NCBI GenBank assembly: GCA_014728175.1 | Contig: WJMA01000036.1 | Coordinates: 47,765 to 111,764, forward strand | Length of the DNA: 64,000 bases | Source of the DNA: Candidatus Fermentibacterota bacterium | GTDB taxonomy: Bacteria; Fermentibacterota; Fermentibacteria; Fermentibacterales; JCC-6 | Direction of reading: 5' to 3' | In this document: one piece after another, positions 36,072 through 46,132 of the stretch | How the letters are laid out: each line of letters opens with the position of its first letter | Position numbering within the stretch: the first letter of the stretch is position 1 | Notes under the pieces: generated by a model | Database searches by the model: none | Seen by the model: the letters and a program-made list of their open reading frames with translations, nothing else | What the model was told of the DNA's origin: nothing | Translations under genes and position numbers: made by a program

Positions 36072-38057
<1,986 letters not shown>

Positions 38058-38061
38058 GTTC

Positions 38062-38613
38062 TCACCTCGCCACGTTCTCGACCTCGATGGTGGCGGAATG
38101 AGCGCTCTGGTGCATGCTGTCGAAATCGTCCGCTTCGTCCGCTCCCCAGGCTACGCTCAACCGCAGCGTCGTACCCGGCCTCAGAGGGAAGTCGTACTCA
38201 TCCTCGGTATCCAGGAGCCTGGAGAAAGACATGCTTGTGATTCCCTCCTCCTCGCTTGCCCGGAGAATCTCCAGGTCGCCGCTGCCTCCCAGCTCGGTAT
38301 CGCCTGCGTGGGACACGGGGCCGGTGCCCCAGCCGTCTTGAATCCTCGGCTCGCCCTGCTCTCCAACGTAGCCTATCACCATGTCGGCTTGAGCCATGGC
38401 CGGACCCCCACCGAACCCGACGGCCAGCCATCCGGTGGTGGGAGCGGTCATGTCGAACCTTATCGTATCCCCCTCTATCGTCCATCTCAAATCGAAACCT
38501 TCCAAAGAGACGGAGCTCCATCCACTGCTACTCGTGGACACCTCGAGGTCTCCGGCGTCGTGGGCGTACGCTGCCCTCAAGCCGATCGAAAGAAGTATGC
38601 AAATCCATCTCAC
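38062..38613 (-). CDS. Secreted DOMON-domain protein
   Basis: Translation from GTG at 38613 gives a short signal peptide (MRWICILLSIGLRAAYA) and a mature domain of about 165 residues. It has the DOMON layout: strands around FDLRWTIEGDTIRFDMTAP, then TTGWLAVGFGGGPAMAQADMVIGYV. DOMON domains bind haem or sugars, often in extracytoplasmic electron transfer. It lies immediately upstream of the CopB-like ATPase. A start at 38652 is possible but removes the signal-peptide shape. Confidence 0.85.
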   Translation of the reverse strand: MRWICILLSIGLRAAYAHDAGDLEVSTSSSGWSSVSLEGFDLRWTIEGDTIRFDMTAPTTGWLAVGFGGGPAMAQADMVIGYVGEQGEPRIQDGWGTGPVSHAGDTELGGSGDLEILRASEEEGITSMSFSRLLDTEDEYDFPLRPGTTLRLSVAWGADEADDFDSMHQSAHSATIEVENVAR

Positions 38614-38863
38614 CCCAGCAGCTCTCCCTCCCGGATCATCCTCCGCGTTCAAGCCTTTCTTTTCTTGAAGATAGTCATTCCATTCTTTCTTGGGTAAACC
38701 GGCATGCTCAGGTGTCTGACGATAGGTCCTTCCGACAAGAACTACGATCGTCTAATGGTTCCCACCAACGCTTCCTGGCTGGTTCTCCGATTGGGTTGGC
38801 GGCGTCCGGGCCGAATGTTCTTTGAGGTTGAAAAAGCGCAGGAGCAAGCCTGGAGGGAAAGCC

Positions 38864-39100
38864 ATGATGCTCGAAGAGAAGATGCAGAGCCTCCGCCCTT
38901 ATTCCGGAAATCCCGAACAGCGCCCCATCGAACGGATGAGGGACGTAACCGACAGGCTTTCGGTCATTCTGGAGCAGATAGAGGACATGAAGAAGATCGT
39001 AGGCGTGCCTACCGTAGAGACCGAAAGAAACCCCTCCCCATCCTGGAAATATAGACTGCTCCCGTCTGCTGGCCCCGCCCGGAGAACGCTAGCCCTCTAA
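38864..39100 (+). CDS. Small hypothetical protein
   Basis: A 78-residue product with a central helical stretch (RMRDVTDRLSVILEQIEDMK). GGAGGG lies eight bases before the ATG at 38864, which is the main reason to accept it. The last residues overlap the 3' end of the convergent gene at 39089 by 12 bases. No family is recognised and it may not be expressed. The gap 38614-38863 upstream holds no other gene. Confidence 0.4.
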   Translation: MMLEEKMQSLRPYSGNPEQRPIERMRDVTDRLSVILEQIEDMKKIVGVPTVETERNPSPSWKYRLLPSAGPARRTLAL

Positions 39101-40234
39101 TCGCCGACCCGACAATTTCAGGTATCCCAAGGGAATCAGGGCGGTACCCAGCATCACCGAGTTTATATCCTCGTGCTCGGCCCAGATCGAGCCCTTCCGA
39201 TTCTCCGGATCCGTCCAGAACTCGATTACATCCTCTCCCACCGATTCGTACTGGCCGATCGAGGCCAGGATCTTCTGCAGCTCCTCGGTCCGAACCTTCG
39301 AGTCCATTGCCGGTAAGACCTCTTCTCTCAGCCAGCGCACGCCCTTCAGACCTATGGACAGCCCCAGCTCGCGAAACGCGAGTCGAAGCTCGGCCGGACG
39401 TTCCCAGGGCTTGGACAATGCCCAGGCGGACAAACCTGTCGATGCCGCTCGAAGAAGCTTTTGCAACAACCGCCGGCTGCCCAAATCGTAGAGATGGATT
39501 AGCTGGGCCAAACGAATCGAGTCGTTGAGCAACCCCCCGATCCCTAGAGGATCTGTGGTCCCCAGCGAATGGCTTAGAGCGATCGACTCGTAAACCACAG
39601 ACCATCTCCTCAGCTCCGAGGAGTCGGAGGTCGTGGAGACCAGCTGCAGGGAAGTCACGCAGCCGTCCACCGGATCGTGCTGCCCCATGGTCGGAACCAG
39701 GGGGGTGGATAGGTCGATGCTCATCTTCCAGTACATGCCCACTCTTCCCTCCCGGTCCCTGTACACGAAGGAGGCGCTTGCCCTCTCCATCAGCTCCCTG
39801 GCCCATTGGGAATACTTCCGTTCCCCCGTGGCCCGGGCGGCTACGTCCAGGGCATGGGCCCATTTGGTCAGGTAGTGGAAGTACTGGCCGTCCCGCTCCC
39901 ATTCCAGGTCGGGATCGAAGGGCTGACCGGGCCTCCTTTCGGGGAGCCTCTTTCCTATCCTGAGCCCTCCGGCGGTGGGGTGTTCCTCGCCCTCCTCCTC
40001 GGAAAGACCGCTGATCCAGCCCTTCCGGGGATCGTCCTCTCGGTGTCTTCCCAGAATACGGTGCGCCTGTCCGATCAGATCCAGGGCCAGGTCCCGGTAT
40101 TCGGCCCGCTCCGTGGCTTCCGCCAGGCCCAGAAAGTTGCAGACGGCGAAGGCGTCCGTCCACAGATACCTCTTTGGAGGAACCTTAGAGCTTAGACCGG
40201 TACGTACCGCAAACTCGTCCATGATTCCCCTCAT
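39089..40234 (-). CDS. Uncharacterised helical-barrel-like protein
   Basis: A 381-residue, helix-rich soluble protein. It has a repeating pattern of long amphipathic helices and aromatic clusters (KRYLWTDAFAVCNFLGLAEA, DGQYFHYLTKWAHALDVAAR, YWKMSIDLSTPLVPTMGQHD) that looks like an alpha/alpha barrel of the type seen in glycosidases and epimerases. I do not recognise a family or catalytic pair. The ATG at 40234 falls on the edge of a 94-base inverted repeat; an alternative ATG at 40222 (MDEFAV) would avoid it. No clear ribosome site is present for either. Confidence 0.75.
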   Translation of the reverse strand: MRGIMDEFAVRTGLSSKVPPKRYLWTDAFAVCNFLGLAEATERAEYRDLALDLIGQAHRILGRHREDDPRKGWISGLSEEEGEEHPTAGGLRIGKRLPERRPGQPFDPDLEWERDGQYFHYLTKWAHALDVAARATGERKYSQWARELMERASASFVYRDREGRVGMYWKMSIDLSTPLVPTMGQHDPVDGCVTSLQLVSTTSDSSELRRWSVVYESIALSHSLGTTDPLGIGGLLNDSIRLAQLIHLYDLGSRRLLQKLLRAASTGLSAWALSKPWERPAELRLAFRELGLSIGLKGVRWLREEVLPAMDSKVRTEELQKILASIGQYESVGEDVIEFWTDPENRKGSIWAEHEDINSVMLGTALIPLGYLKLSGRRLEG

Positions 40235-40326
40235 GGGGACGGGGGAATGTTAAATGTGAAATAAATCGAATTTGCTTGAATATCATACTGGGTTTTATTT
40301 TGCATTTAACATTCCCCCGTCCCCAT
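40233..40326. repeat. 94-base inverted repeat (33-base arms, 28-base centre)
   Basis: The left arm 40233-40265 and right arm 40294-40326 are inverted copies matching at 31 of 33 bases. Each starts with ATGGGGACGGGGGAATG and runs into AT-rich DNA. The centre 40266-40293 is AT-rich. It fills the gap between the superoxide reductase stop and the next gene start. It could act as a terminator hairpin on either strand, but the long arms and the copy of its tip at 21318 favour a small mobile or REP/MITE-like element. Confidence 0.8.
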
Positions 40327-40332
40327 CTGGCT

Positions 40333-40722
40333 CTACTCCAGGGAGAGCTTCTCCGAGCTCTGCCAGAGGCCGTGGATGTTGCAGTGGGCCAACGCCATCA
40401 GTCTGCCGGGGTTGCCGGTCTTCATGCGGAAAGTACAGCTGTGGTGGGTGTAAACCGAGCCCTCATCGGGGCCCTCGGTGGACTCCCCATGAGCGGATAG
40501 TTGCACTCTGCCCACCTCGTAGGGGAACTTGGCCCCCTCCGGCTTGAAATACAGCGCCATCCACCGAATGTGATGAGCGGTGGTGTTGGGATGGGCCACC
40601 TCCTTGCCCAGGGTGACGTTCACATCGAACACCTGGTCCGGCTTGACCATCTCCGGCGCCTCTATGACGGGTACGTGCTTCTCGCTCTTCCAGTCCGCCG
40701 TCTGCAGCATCTCATCCAGCAT
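40333..40722 (-). CDS. Superoxide reductase (neelaredoxin type)
   Basis: A 129-residue superoxide reductase, which reduces superoxide to peroxide without making oxygen, as in anaerobes. The iron site residues are visible: EKHVPVI (Glu14, Lys15, His16), HPNTTAHH (His44, His50) and CNIHGLW (Cys114, His117). The N-terminal desulforedoxin Cys domain is absent, so this is the one-iron class. Its electrons may come from a rubredoxin or ferredoxin. It ends 7 bases before the inverted repeat. Confidence 0.94.
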   Translation of the reverse strand: MLDEMLQTADWKSEKHVPVIEAPEMVKPDQVFDVNVTLGKEVAHPNTTAHHIRWMALYFKPEGAKFPYEVGRVQLSAHGESTEGPDEGSVYTHHSCTFRMKTGNPGRLMALAHCNIHGLWQSSEKLSLE

Positions 40723-40827
40723 TAGGTTCTCCTTTCTCTATTCTCGTGTTTGCTAACTATCTATCGATCTATGCCCTATCCGACGTCGCTTCCCTTCGCA
40801 GTGATCGATTCAGATCTCACACCGACC

Positions 40828-41796
40828 TCAATCCACCAACTCCTCGGCCGCCAGACGGTTCAGGCCGTCTATCCGGGTGCATCTCTCCGGGGCTCTGACC
40901 GGTAGAAACGGAAGCAGGTTCCTTCGGGGCTCGGAGCCGTCGCATCGGTTGCGGGGCCAGCCGGGATCGGAGGCGGCAGCGGCCGTCTCAACCATGCCGC
41001 CGCACAAAACGGCCCCCGTTTTGGCTCCTGCCCTTACGGCGGTGTTTACGGCCTCCGTCCTGAGCAGCGAGCCTAAAAGTCTGGCGGTAGCCGCGGCCAG
41101 TCTGCAGGTTCGCTGATCGGACTCCACGCAGGAGCGGAGGGCCTGCATGACCCCGCCCGAGTGGCGGACCAATCGGGCCATCCACGCCGGCTCGTGGTAG
41201 CCGATCTGGTCGCGCAGGTAGGCGTACATCATCTGCACCCCCTCGCTGCTCAAAACGTCTCCCACCGTGGGATTTTCCATAGAGCCGCAGAGGTAGCAGA
41301 GAAAATCCAGCTGGGTGGGTTCGGCGTACACCGGATCCGCCAGGGGCAGCGGCAGGCTTCTGGGAATGCCCTTCCCATCCAGGGCCATCGCCGCATCCAG
41401 CCTTTCCTGGGCATGTATTACCACCCGCGGTCCCCGAGTCTTGCCCGGAACGTCCGGCTCCCCCATACAGCCGCAGGCCACCGATTTGGCCACTGCGGCG
41501 GCGGGGGTGGTCGTCAACACCCGGTCGGTTGCCAGCATCGCCTTGAGAGCGGCCCTGGAAACGTGCTCTTCCTCCTCAGTCTTTCCGGGAATGGGGGGAA
41601 GCTGGCAGACCGCAGCCGCCCGGGGCGGCTCCTTGGAGCCCTCCAGGAACTCCAGAATCGCTCCCTCCATCTCCTCGGCGTTGTCCAGGGAATCGGAGCG
41701 GTAGCTGGAGACGGAGGCCAATCCGCCCTCACCTCCATCGGACTTCGCCAGTCGCAGTTCCGTAACGTGCGGCGATATGACGGCCAGAAGTATCAT
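40828..41796 (-). CDS. Glucokinase-like protein that has lost phosphate-binding motifs
   Basis: The 322 residues from ATG 41796 resemble bacterial glucokinases (Glk family) in the second half: FLCYLCGSMENPTVGDVLSSEGVQMMYAYL follows the pattern of the helix pair around the VLSGPGL motif of Glk, here SSEGV, and AVLCGGMVE recalls GGIAPK. The start MILLAVISPHVTELRLA aligns with the phosphate-1 loop (usually GDIGGTxxRLAL), but no Gly-Gly-Thr remains. The catalytic Asp and the zinc/His motif of Glk are not visible. A sensor or scaffold role is possible. The family call is moderate; the motifs in this entry are shown only in part. Confidence 0.6.
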   Translation of the reverse strand: MILLAVISPHVTELRLAKSDGGEGGLASVSSYRSDSLDNAEEMEGAILEFLEGSKEPPRAAAVCQLPPIPGKTEEEEHVSRAALKAMLATDRVLTTTPAAAVAKSVACGCMGEPDVPGKTRGPRVVIHAQERLDAAMALDGKGIPRSLPLPLADPVYAEPTQLDFLCYLCGSMENPTVGDVLSSEGVQMMYAYLRDQIGYHEPAWMARLVRHSGGVMQALRSCVESDQRTCRLAAATARLLGSLLRTEAVNTAVRAGAKTGAVLCGGMVETAAAASDPGWPRNRCDGSEPRRNLLPFLPVRAPERCTRIDGLNRLAAEELVD

Positions 41797-41949
41797 ATTG
41801 CGAGGTCTTCCTTTCGCTAAAACACCTGACACCTAACTATTACAGGTTCGTCAAAGGGGAATCATCGGGGAACCCACCAACCGCACGTAGGCCGGACCAC
41901 CACGGACGGTTCTCCGTTGACCCGCTACGGACTATGTTACTACGTGCAT

Positions 41950-42996
41950 ATGCGCCAAAATAAACGGACCGGAGGTCAGCGCCTGAAGACGACGGGGATG
42001 CTCTCCCTGCTTCTGGACCAATCGCCCTTCGTAAACGCTGTATTCGACGGCGACGGCCGTGTGATGGTGGCCAGCCGGGCCCTGCGTTTGTTGCTGGGTA
42101 TCGAGCCGGAGAAGTTCTCGGACCTCAGGGAGCTTTTCCGTAGCGACTCCGACTGGCGTACGCTAATGGACCATCTATGGAACGCCTCCGGCGATTGGCT
42201 GGTGCTTCCGGTGGCCGACGCCGGAGGTAAGGTCCATCCCGTCTCCTGGCGCAGCGATCCCTTCCCCCCCGGTCACGTACTGCTCTCGGCGGTCGTCCAT
42301 GCGGCCGGCCCCACCGAAGGTGTCTCGTTGCATGAGCTGACGGAGTACGTTTCGGACACCGCCGAGAGCGAAAGGGCCAGGATATCGAGTTATCTTCACG
42401 ACCGCATCGGCCAACACTTGACCGGCATCAAGATGCTGGCTTCTTTTCTTGCCAAAAAGCTTCGGGATACGGATATCGATGATGATGCGATGTCCATGGC
42501 CGAGGAGCTGGCCGACCTTACGGCGGAGAGCATGACGGAGCTGCGTGACCTTTCCCGCTCCCTCCGGGTGTTCGATTTCGCCTTAATCGACCTGACAGAA
42601 ACAATCGAAGACCTGGTCGATAGCATGTCTACACCGGAGATGGAGGTCGATCTGAGTATGGAAGAGCTTGCCGGTTCGGTTCCCCCGCTCAAGGCCAAGG
42701 CGGTATACAACGTGGTCCGGGAAGCGCTTACCAACTCCCTCCGGCACTCCGGTGCCGACAGGGTGGAGGTCAGGATGAGGGCCATCGATGGTGAGCTGCA
42801 CGTCGAGGTTCGGGATGACGGCTGCGGTTTCGATCCGGCCCGGGCCTCCGGGGGAGACAGCTACGGCATGCTGCTCATGAGGCAGAGGGCTCTGGGCCAG
42901 GGAATGGAGCTGGACGTCAGATCCAGCCCCGGCGAAGGCACGGTGGTAAGCTGCCGGGTTCCCAACTTGGAGCCGACCGAGGAAGGGGCTTCATGA
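41950..42996 (+). CDS. Histidine kinase of the NarX/LiaS type (HisKA_3)
   Basis: About 348 residues with no membrane helix, so a soluble sensor. An N-terminal PAS-like domain (about 15-110) precedes the HisKA_3 helix, ERARISSYLHDRIGQHLTGIK, whose His is the phosphorylation site. The HATPase domain has REALTNSLRHSGA (N box), DDGCGFDP (G1) and YGMLLMRQRA (G2), all in working form. Start choice is uncertain: TTG 41917 and ATG 41998 are in frame and none has a good ribosome site. It overlaps its response regulator gene as ATGA. Confidence 0.9.
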   Translation: MRQNKRTGGQRLKTTGMLSLLLDQSPFVNAVFDGDGRVMVASRALRLLLGIEPEKFSDLRELFRSDSDWRTLMDHLWNASGDWLVLPVADAGGKVHPVSWRSDPFPPGHVLLSAVVHAAGPTEGVSLHELTEYVSDTAESERARISSYLHDRIGQHLTGIKMLASFLAKKLRDTDIDDDAMSMAEELADLTAESMTELRDLSRSLRVFDFALIDLTETIEDLVDSMSTPEMEVDLSMEELAGSVPPLKAKAVYNVVREALTNSLRHSGADRVEVRMRAIDGELHVEVRDDGCGFDPARASGGDSYGMLLMRQRALGQGMELDVRSSPGEGTVVSCRVPNLEPTEEGAS

Positions 42997-43652
42997 TTAG
43001 AATCCTACTGGTCGAAGACCACCCGGTGGTGAGAAGGGGCCTTACCTCTCTGCTGGAGGAAGAGCCGGACATGGAGGTCTGCGGGGAGACCGGCATGGCC
43101 CCGGAGGCGGAGCGGATGGCCGGAGAGCTGTCTCCGGACCTGGCCATAGTCGACCTTTCGCTGGCCGAGGGCGACGGCTTGGAACTGGTGAAGAGGCTGT
43201 CCGCCAGGTACGACGGCATCCGTATACTGGTCTCCTCCATCCACGACGAGAAGCTGTACGCGGAGCGGGTTCTGGAGTCCGGGGCCCGGGGATACCTGCA
43301 GAAGGACGCTCCCCAGGAGGAGCTGGTGAACGCCGTTCGAACGGTGCATTCGGGAAACGTCTACCTCAGCGATGTCATGACCGACAGGCTGCTGAGGAGG
43401 TTCGTGGGCGGCAAGAGCGATGCTCGGGGAGACCAGCCTCTGGAGAGCCGGTTGACCGACCGGGAGCTGGAGATCATGGAGCTGATCGGGGAGGGGGTTT
43501 CCTCCAACTCCATAGCCGAGAAGCTGAGCATAAGCGTGAAGACGGTGGAATCACACCGTCAGAACATAAAGAGGAAGCTCAACCTCAAGACCAACTTGGA
43601 GCTGATACGGTGGTCGGTCCGTTGGGTGCTGCAGCAGAAGGGCGAGATATAG
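42993..43652 (+). CDS. NarL/FixJ-family response regulator
   Basis: The 219 residues have a receiver domain (Asp9-Asp/His region LLVEDHPVVRRGL, phospho-Asp54 in IVDLSLAEGDG, Thr/Ser in LVSSI, Lys in LQKDAP) and a LuxR-type HTH (LTDRELEIMELIGEGVSSNSI and later VKTVESHRQNI). It should be phosphorylated by the kinase encoded just upstream, with which it shares the ATGA overlap. Targets are unknown; the adjacent minus-strand stress genes are one possibility. Confidence 0.93.
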   Translation: MIRILLVEDHPVVRRGLTSLLEEEPDMEVCGETGMAPEAERMAGELSPDLAIVDLSLAEGDGLELVKRLSARYDGIRILVSSIHDEKLYAERVLESGARGYLQKDAPQEELVNAVRTVHSGNVYLSDVMTDRLLRRFVGGKSDARGDQPLESRLTDRELEIMELIGEGVSSNSIAEKLSISVKTVESHRQNIKRKLNLKTNLELIRWSVRWVLQQKGEI

Positions 43653-43655
43653 CCC

Positions 43656-43949
43656 CTAGCTCTCGTGCAGCCTTTTCCTGGCCGACTCCAGGCCTTTCCG
43701 CAGCTCGTTCAGGGCGCCGTCGGCTCCCTTTCGCAGCTCCTCCAGGCTCTCCTCGCCGGCCTTTTCCAGCTCTGAAAGCCGTCGGGCCGCCTTGTCCCGA
43801 ATCGCATCCAAGTCATCACCAAGCATTCCCAAGAGGCTCTTCTCCCTGCCGGAGCTCTCGAACTCCGCCCGCAGGTCTTCCACGTCCGCTTCCAGTCTCT
43901 TGAGCTGTGCTTTCTTCCTGTGCAGAAACGCTCTTATCTCCGAACTCAC
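43656..43949 (-). CDS. Small coiled-coil protein
   Basis: A 97-residue, charged helical protein with heptad patterns (RKKAQLKRLEADVEDLRAEF and LEELRKGADGALNELRKGL). It starts 4 bases inside the end of the UspA gene and is 3 bases from the convergent response regulator. No family is recognised. Overlap with uspA suggests coexpression. Confidence 0.7.
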   Translation of the reverse strand: MSSEIRAFLHRKKAQLKRLEADVEDLRAEFESSGREKSLLGMLGDDLDAIRDKAARRLSELEKAGEESLEELRKGADGALNELRKGLESARKRLHES

Positions 43950-44455
43950 TCTTCTTTGCCTCCCTTTTCCTCATCGGTTCGATTCTCGTTCTTCAAGACC
44001 AGCACCGGAACGTCGGCCCTCTTAACCACGGACTCCGCCACGGAGCCGAAAAGGCCGATCTCTAGTTCCGTCTCCGTTTCCCCGCTGCCCATCACCACCA
44101 GGTCGTAGTCTCCCTGGGAGCACTCGGTCAGGACGGTGGGGACAATTCTTCCGGTCCTGACCAGCAAGGCCCTGTTGACGTCACTGGCCATAACCCTTTC
44201 CGTCAGATCTTCCAGACCGGCCTCGGCCTCCTCCTCCAGAAGACTCTGGTAGGCCGGTACGTTGAAGGAGGCCGCGGTGGCCCCCGGAGGCGCTTGGGCG
44301 GACATGGGCAAAAGGGGAACCGGCTGTACGACGTGCAGAGCCACCACCTCCGAATGGAGCAGCTCCGCCAGGTCGCCTGCCACTCCCAGAACCTTCTCGC
44401 TCTCCGGCCCCAGATCCACCGGGGCCAATATCCTCTTGATGTTCAGCATACGCAT
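43946..44455 (-). CDS. Universal stress protein, UspA family
   Basis: A 169-residue UspA-fold protein: IKRILAPVDLGPESEKVL opens the fold, LVVMGSGETETEL and later GSVAESVVKRADVPVLVL form the ATP-binding G-x2-G-x(n)-G-S/T type loop. The spacing is close to that of ATP-binding members. The charged C-terminal tail (NENRTDEEKGGKEE) is an extension. It is the middle gene of a minus-strand run with a site-2 protease gene 30 bases upstream and a coiled-coil gene overlapping its end. Confidence 0.9.
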   Translation of the reverse strand: MRMLNIKRILAPVDLGPESEKVLGVAGDLAELLHSEVVALHVVQPVPLLPMSAQAPPGATAASFNVPAYQSLLEEEAEAGLEDLTERVMASDVNRALLVRTGRIVPTVLTECSQGDYDLVVMGSGETETELEIGLFGSVAESVVKRADVPVLVLKNENRTDEEKGGKEE

Positions 44456-44485
44456 CCGCCACTTCCTTATCGATTCGCTTTGGTT

Positions 44486-45610
44486 CTACTCCTCGAGGTC
44501 CACCTTCAGAGCCAGCAGCTGCAGCAGATCCTTAAGGGTTATCACCCCCACCGGAACGCCGTCCTTTTCCACCACCAGCCTGCTTACCCCGCTTCCGCTC
44601 ATTCGGGACAGGGCCTTGGTGGCGTCCTCGTCCGGCCCAATGGTGTTGGCCTCGCTGCACCGCTGGGTAATCTCGCCGACCGTGAGCGAGTCCCTTCGCT
44701 CCATGGGGACCTTCTTTATCTCCTCGGTGGTGACGCAGCCCAGCAGCTTACCGTTCTCCACCACCGGGAACATCTTCTTGTAGTACCTGTAGACGTAGCC
44801 CTGCAGCAGCTCCTCCACGGTTGCTGTGGAGGGAACGTTGATCGGCCTGTCCTCCATGAAGTCCCTGACCAACTCGCCCTCCAGCTCCCTACGTAGAAGC
44901 ATCTGCCGGTACGCGCTGCGGGCGGCCCCTCCCAGGAACAGCCCGATAAGACCCCACCATATCCCGGCTATGAAATTGCCGCCCAGCAGGGCCAGCATTC
45001 CCATCGCGATCAAAACGTAGCTGAAGTACCTGCCCACGTTGGAAGCCAGCCTGGTAGCCTTTCTCATGCTCTTTTTCCAGGCCCACAGGCCGGCCCTGAG
45101 CACCCGTCCCCCGTCCAGGGGAAAGGCCGGGACCAGATTGAAGGCGGCCAGGGCCAGGTTTATCAAGGCGAGATAGTTGACGACTCCCCTGATGGTGACC
45201 GGTACCCCGGAACCCAGTAGGGCGTGGATCCCGTACAGGGCGCCACCTATCAGTATGCTGGAGGCCGGACCGGCCAGGGCCATCAACGCCTCCGCCTTGG
45301 GGCTGGGGGGCTCCGACTCCATCTGCGCTATACCTCCGAACACGAACAGGGTAATCCCTCCTATGGGCATCCCGAATCTCCTGGCCACCAGGGAGTGGCT
45401 TAGCTCATGAAAGACTATGGAAAGAAGCAGGCCCACCGCGCAGGCGATGCCCATCATCCAGTAGACCCCGGTTCTCAACTCCGGGTACTGGTTTGGAAAG
45501 ACCCCCGCGGCCAAGGTCCAGGTTACCAGGAAAGCGATTACCAGCCAACTGAGGTCCATGCTCACCTGGAACCCGGCCAGCCGGAACAGATCGGTTCGCT
45601 TGTTCCACAT
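44486..45610 (-). CDS. Site-2 protease-type M50 metalloprotease with CBS domains
   Basis: A 374-residue intramembrane protease. The zinc motif HELSH (His68, Glu69, His72) and the second motif NLVPAFPLDGGR lie in membrane helices 2 and 4. Two CBS domains follow from about residue 245, suggesting control by adenine nucleotides or ions. The family includes SpoIVFB-like proteases that release transcription factors. The ATG at 45610 was chosen because the product then starts next to the family N-terminus. It is cotranscribed with uspA in all likelihood. Confidence 0.92.
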   Translation of the reverse strand: MWNKRTDLFRLAGFQVSMDLSWLVIAFLVTWTLAAGVFPNQYPELRTGVYWMMGIACAVGLLLSIVFHELSHSLVARRFGMPIGGITLFVFGGIAQMESEPPSPKAEALMALAGPASSILIGGALYGIHALLGSGVPVTIRGVVNYLALINLALAAFNLVPAFPLDGGRVLRAGLWAWKKSMRKATRLASNVGRYFSYVLIAMGMLALLGGNFIAGIWWGLIGLFLGGAARSAYRQMLLRRELEGELVRDFMEDRPINVPSTATVEELLQGYVYRYYKKMFPVVENGKLLGCVTTEEIKKVPMERRDSLTVGEITQRCSEANTIGPDEDATKALSRMSGSGVSRLVVEKDGVPVGVITLKDLLQLLALKVDLEE

Positions 45611-45644
45611 GTCCGCCCAACCCTTCAACCATTACGCCCGCGGG

Positions 45645-45875
45645 TTAATCGTCGCGGCCGGATTGTGACTGGCTCTCCTCCACCACCGGAGCATCGGCCC
45701 TGGAAACGCTCTGGGGCGGAGCTCCGCCCTCTCCCGTGGCCGGAGGAAGCGATTCCATATCTCTGGCTATTCCGTTGAGTTTCTCCTCGAACCTTCTCAG
45801 TTCCCCCAGCAACCGCGAAAGGTCTCTTTGGGCCGCCTCCAGCCGCTCCAGAGGATTCTTAACCGGATCGTCCAA
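45645..45875 (-). CDS. Small hypothetical protein, coiled coil plus disordered tail
   Basis: A 76-residue product starting at TTG (45875) with AGGGAA a few bases upstream. The first half is a predicted coiled coil (LERLEAAQRDLSRLLGELRR), the second half is Pro/Gly/Ser-rich and probably disordered. It lies 34 bases upstream of the M50 protease gene on the same strand. No family is recognised. Confidence 0.5.
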   Translation of the reverse strand: MDDPVKNPLERLEAAQRDLSRLLGELRRFEEKLNGIARDMESLPPATGEGGAPPQSVSRADAPVVEESQSQSGRDD

Positions 45876-46025
45876 TTTGGTTCCCTTTCCCTTCCGTTCT
45901 CTTCGGTAATTTCTTCATCCAAAATGGTGGGGACCGGGAACGAAGATAACTGGAGCATCCGCCAGAATCCCATGGTGGCTGCCACCACCGCCTACTGGGT
46001 CTTTCCATTACCCCCGGTTTTGGTG

Positions 46026-46054
46026 TTGACCCGGCCGACCCGGGTCGGTAATTA
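46026..46054 (+). promoter_or_regulatory. Candidate promoter/operator before the liv-type operon
   Basis: TTGACC (46026-46031) is followed by the perfect 14-base palindrome CCGACCCGGGTCGG at 46035-46048 and then TAATTA. The palindrome would sit between -35 and -10 boxes, where a repressor could act, but the -10 match is poor. The gene start is about 80 bases downstream. The rest of the gap 45876-46132 shows nothing else. Confidence 0.35.
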
Positions 46055-46132
46055 TCTCCTCCACATCATTGGGGGAGTCCGGTCCGGTCTCCCTGCAAGG
46101 GACGACGATTAAGGTAAGGGAAGGTGAGTTAG

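Noticed and set aside
41917..41943. TTGACC followed by TACTAC as a promoter for the two-component genes
   Set aside because: The spacer is only 15 bases and the -10 match is poor.
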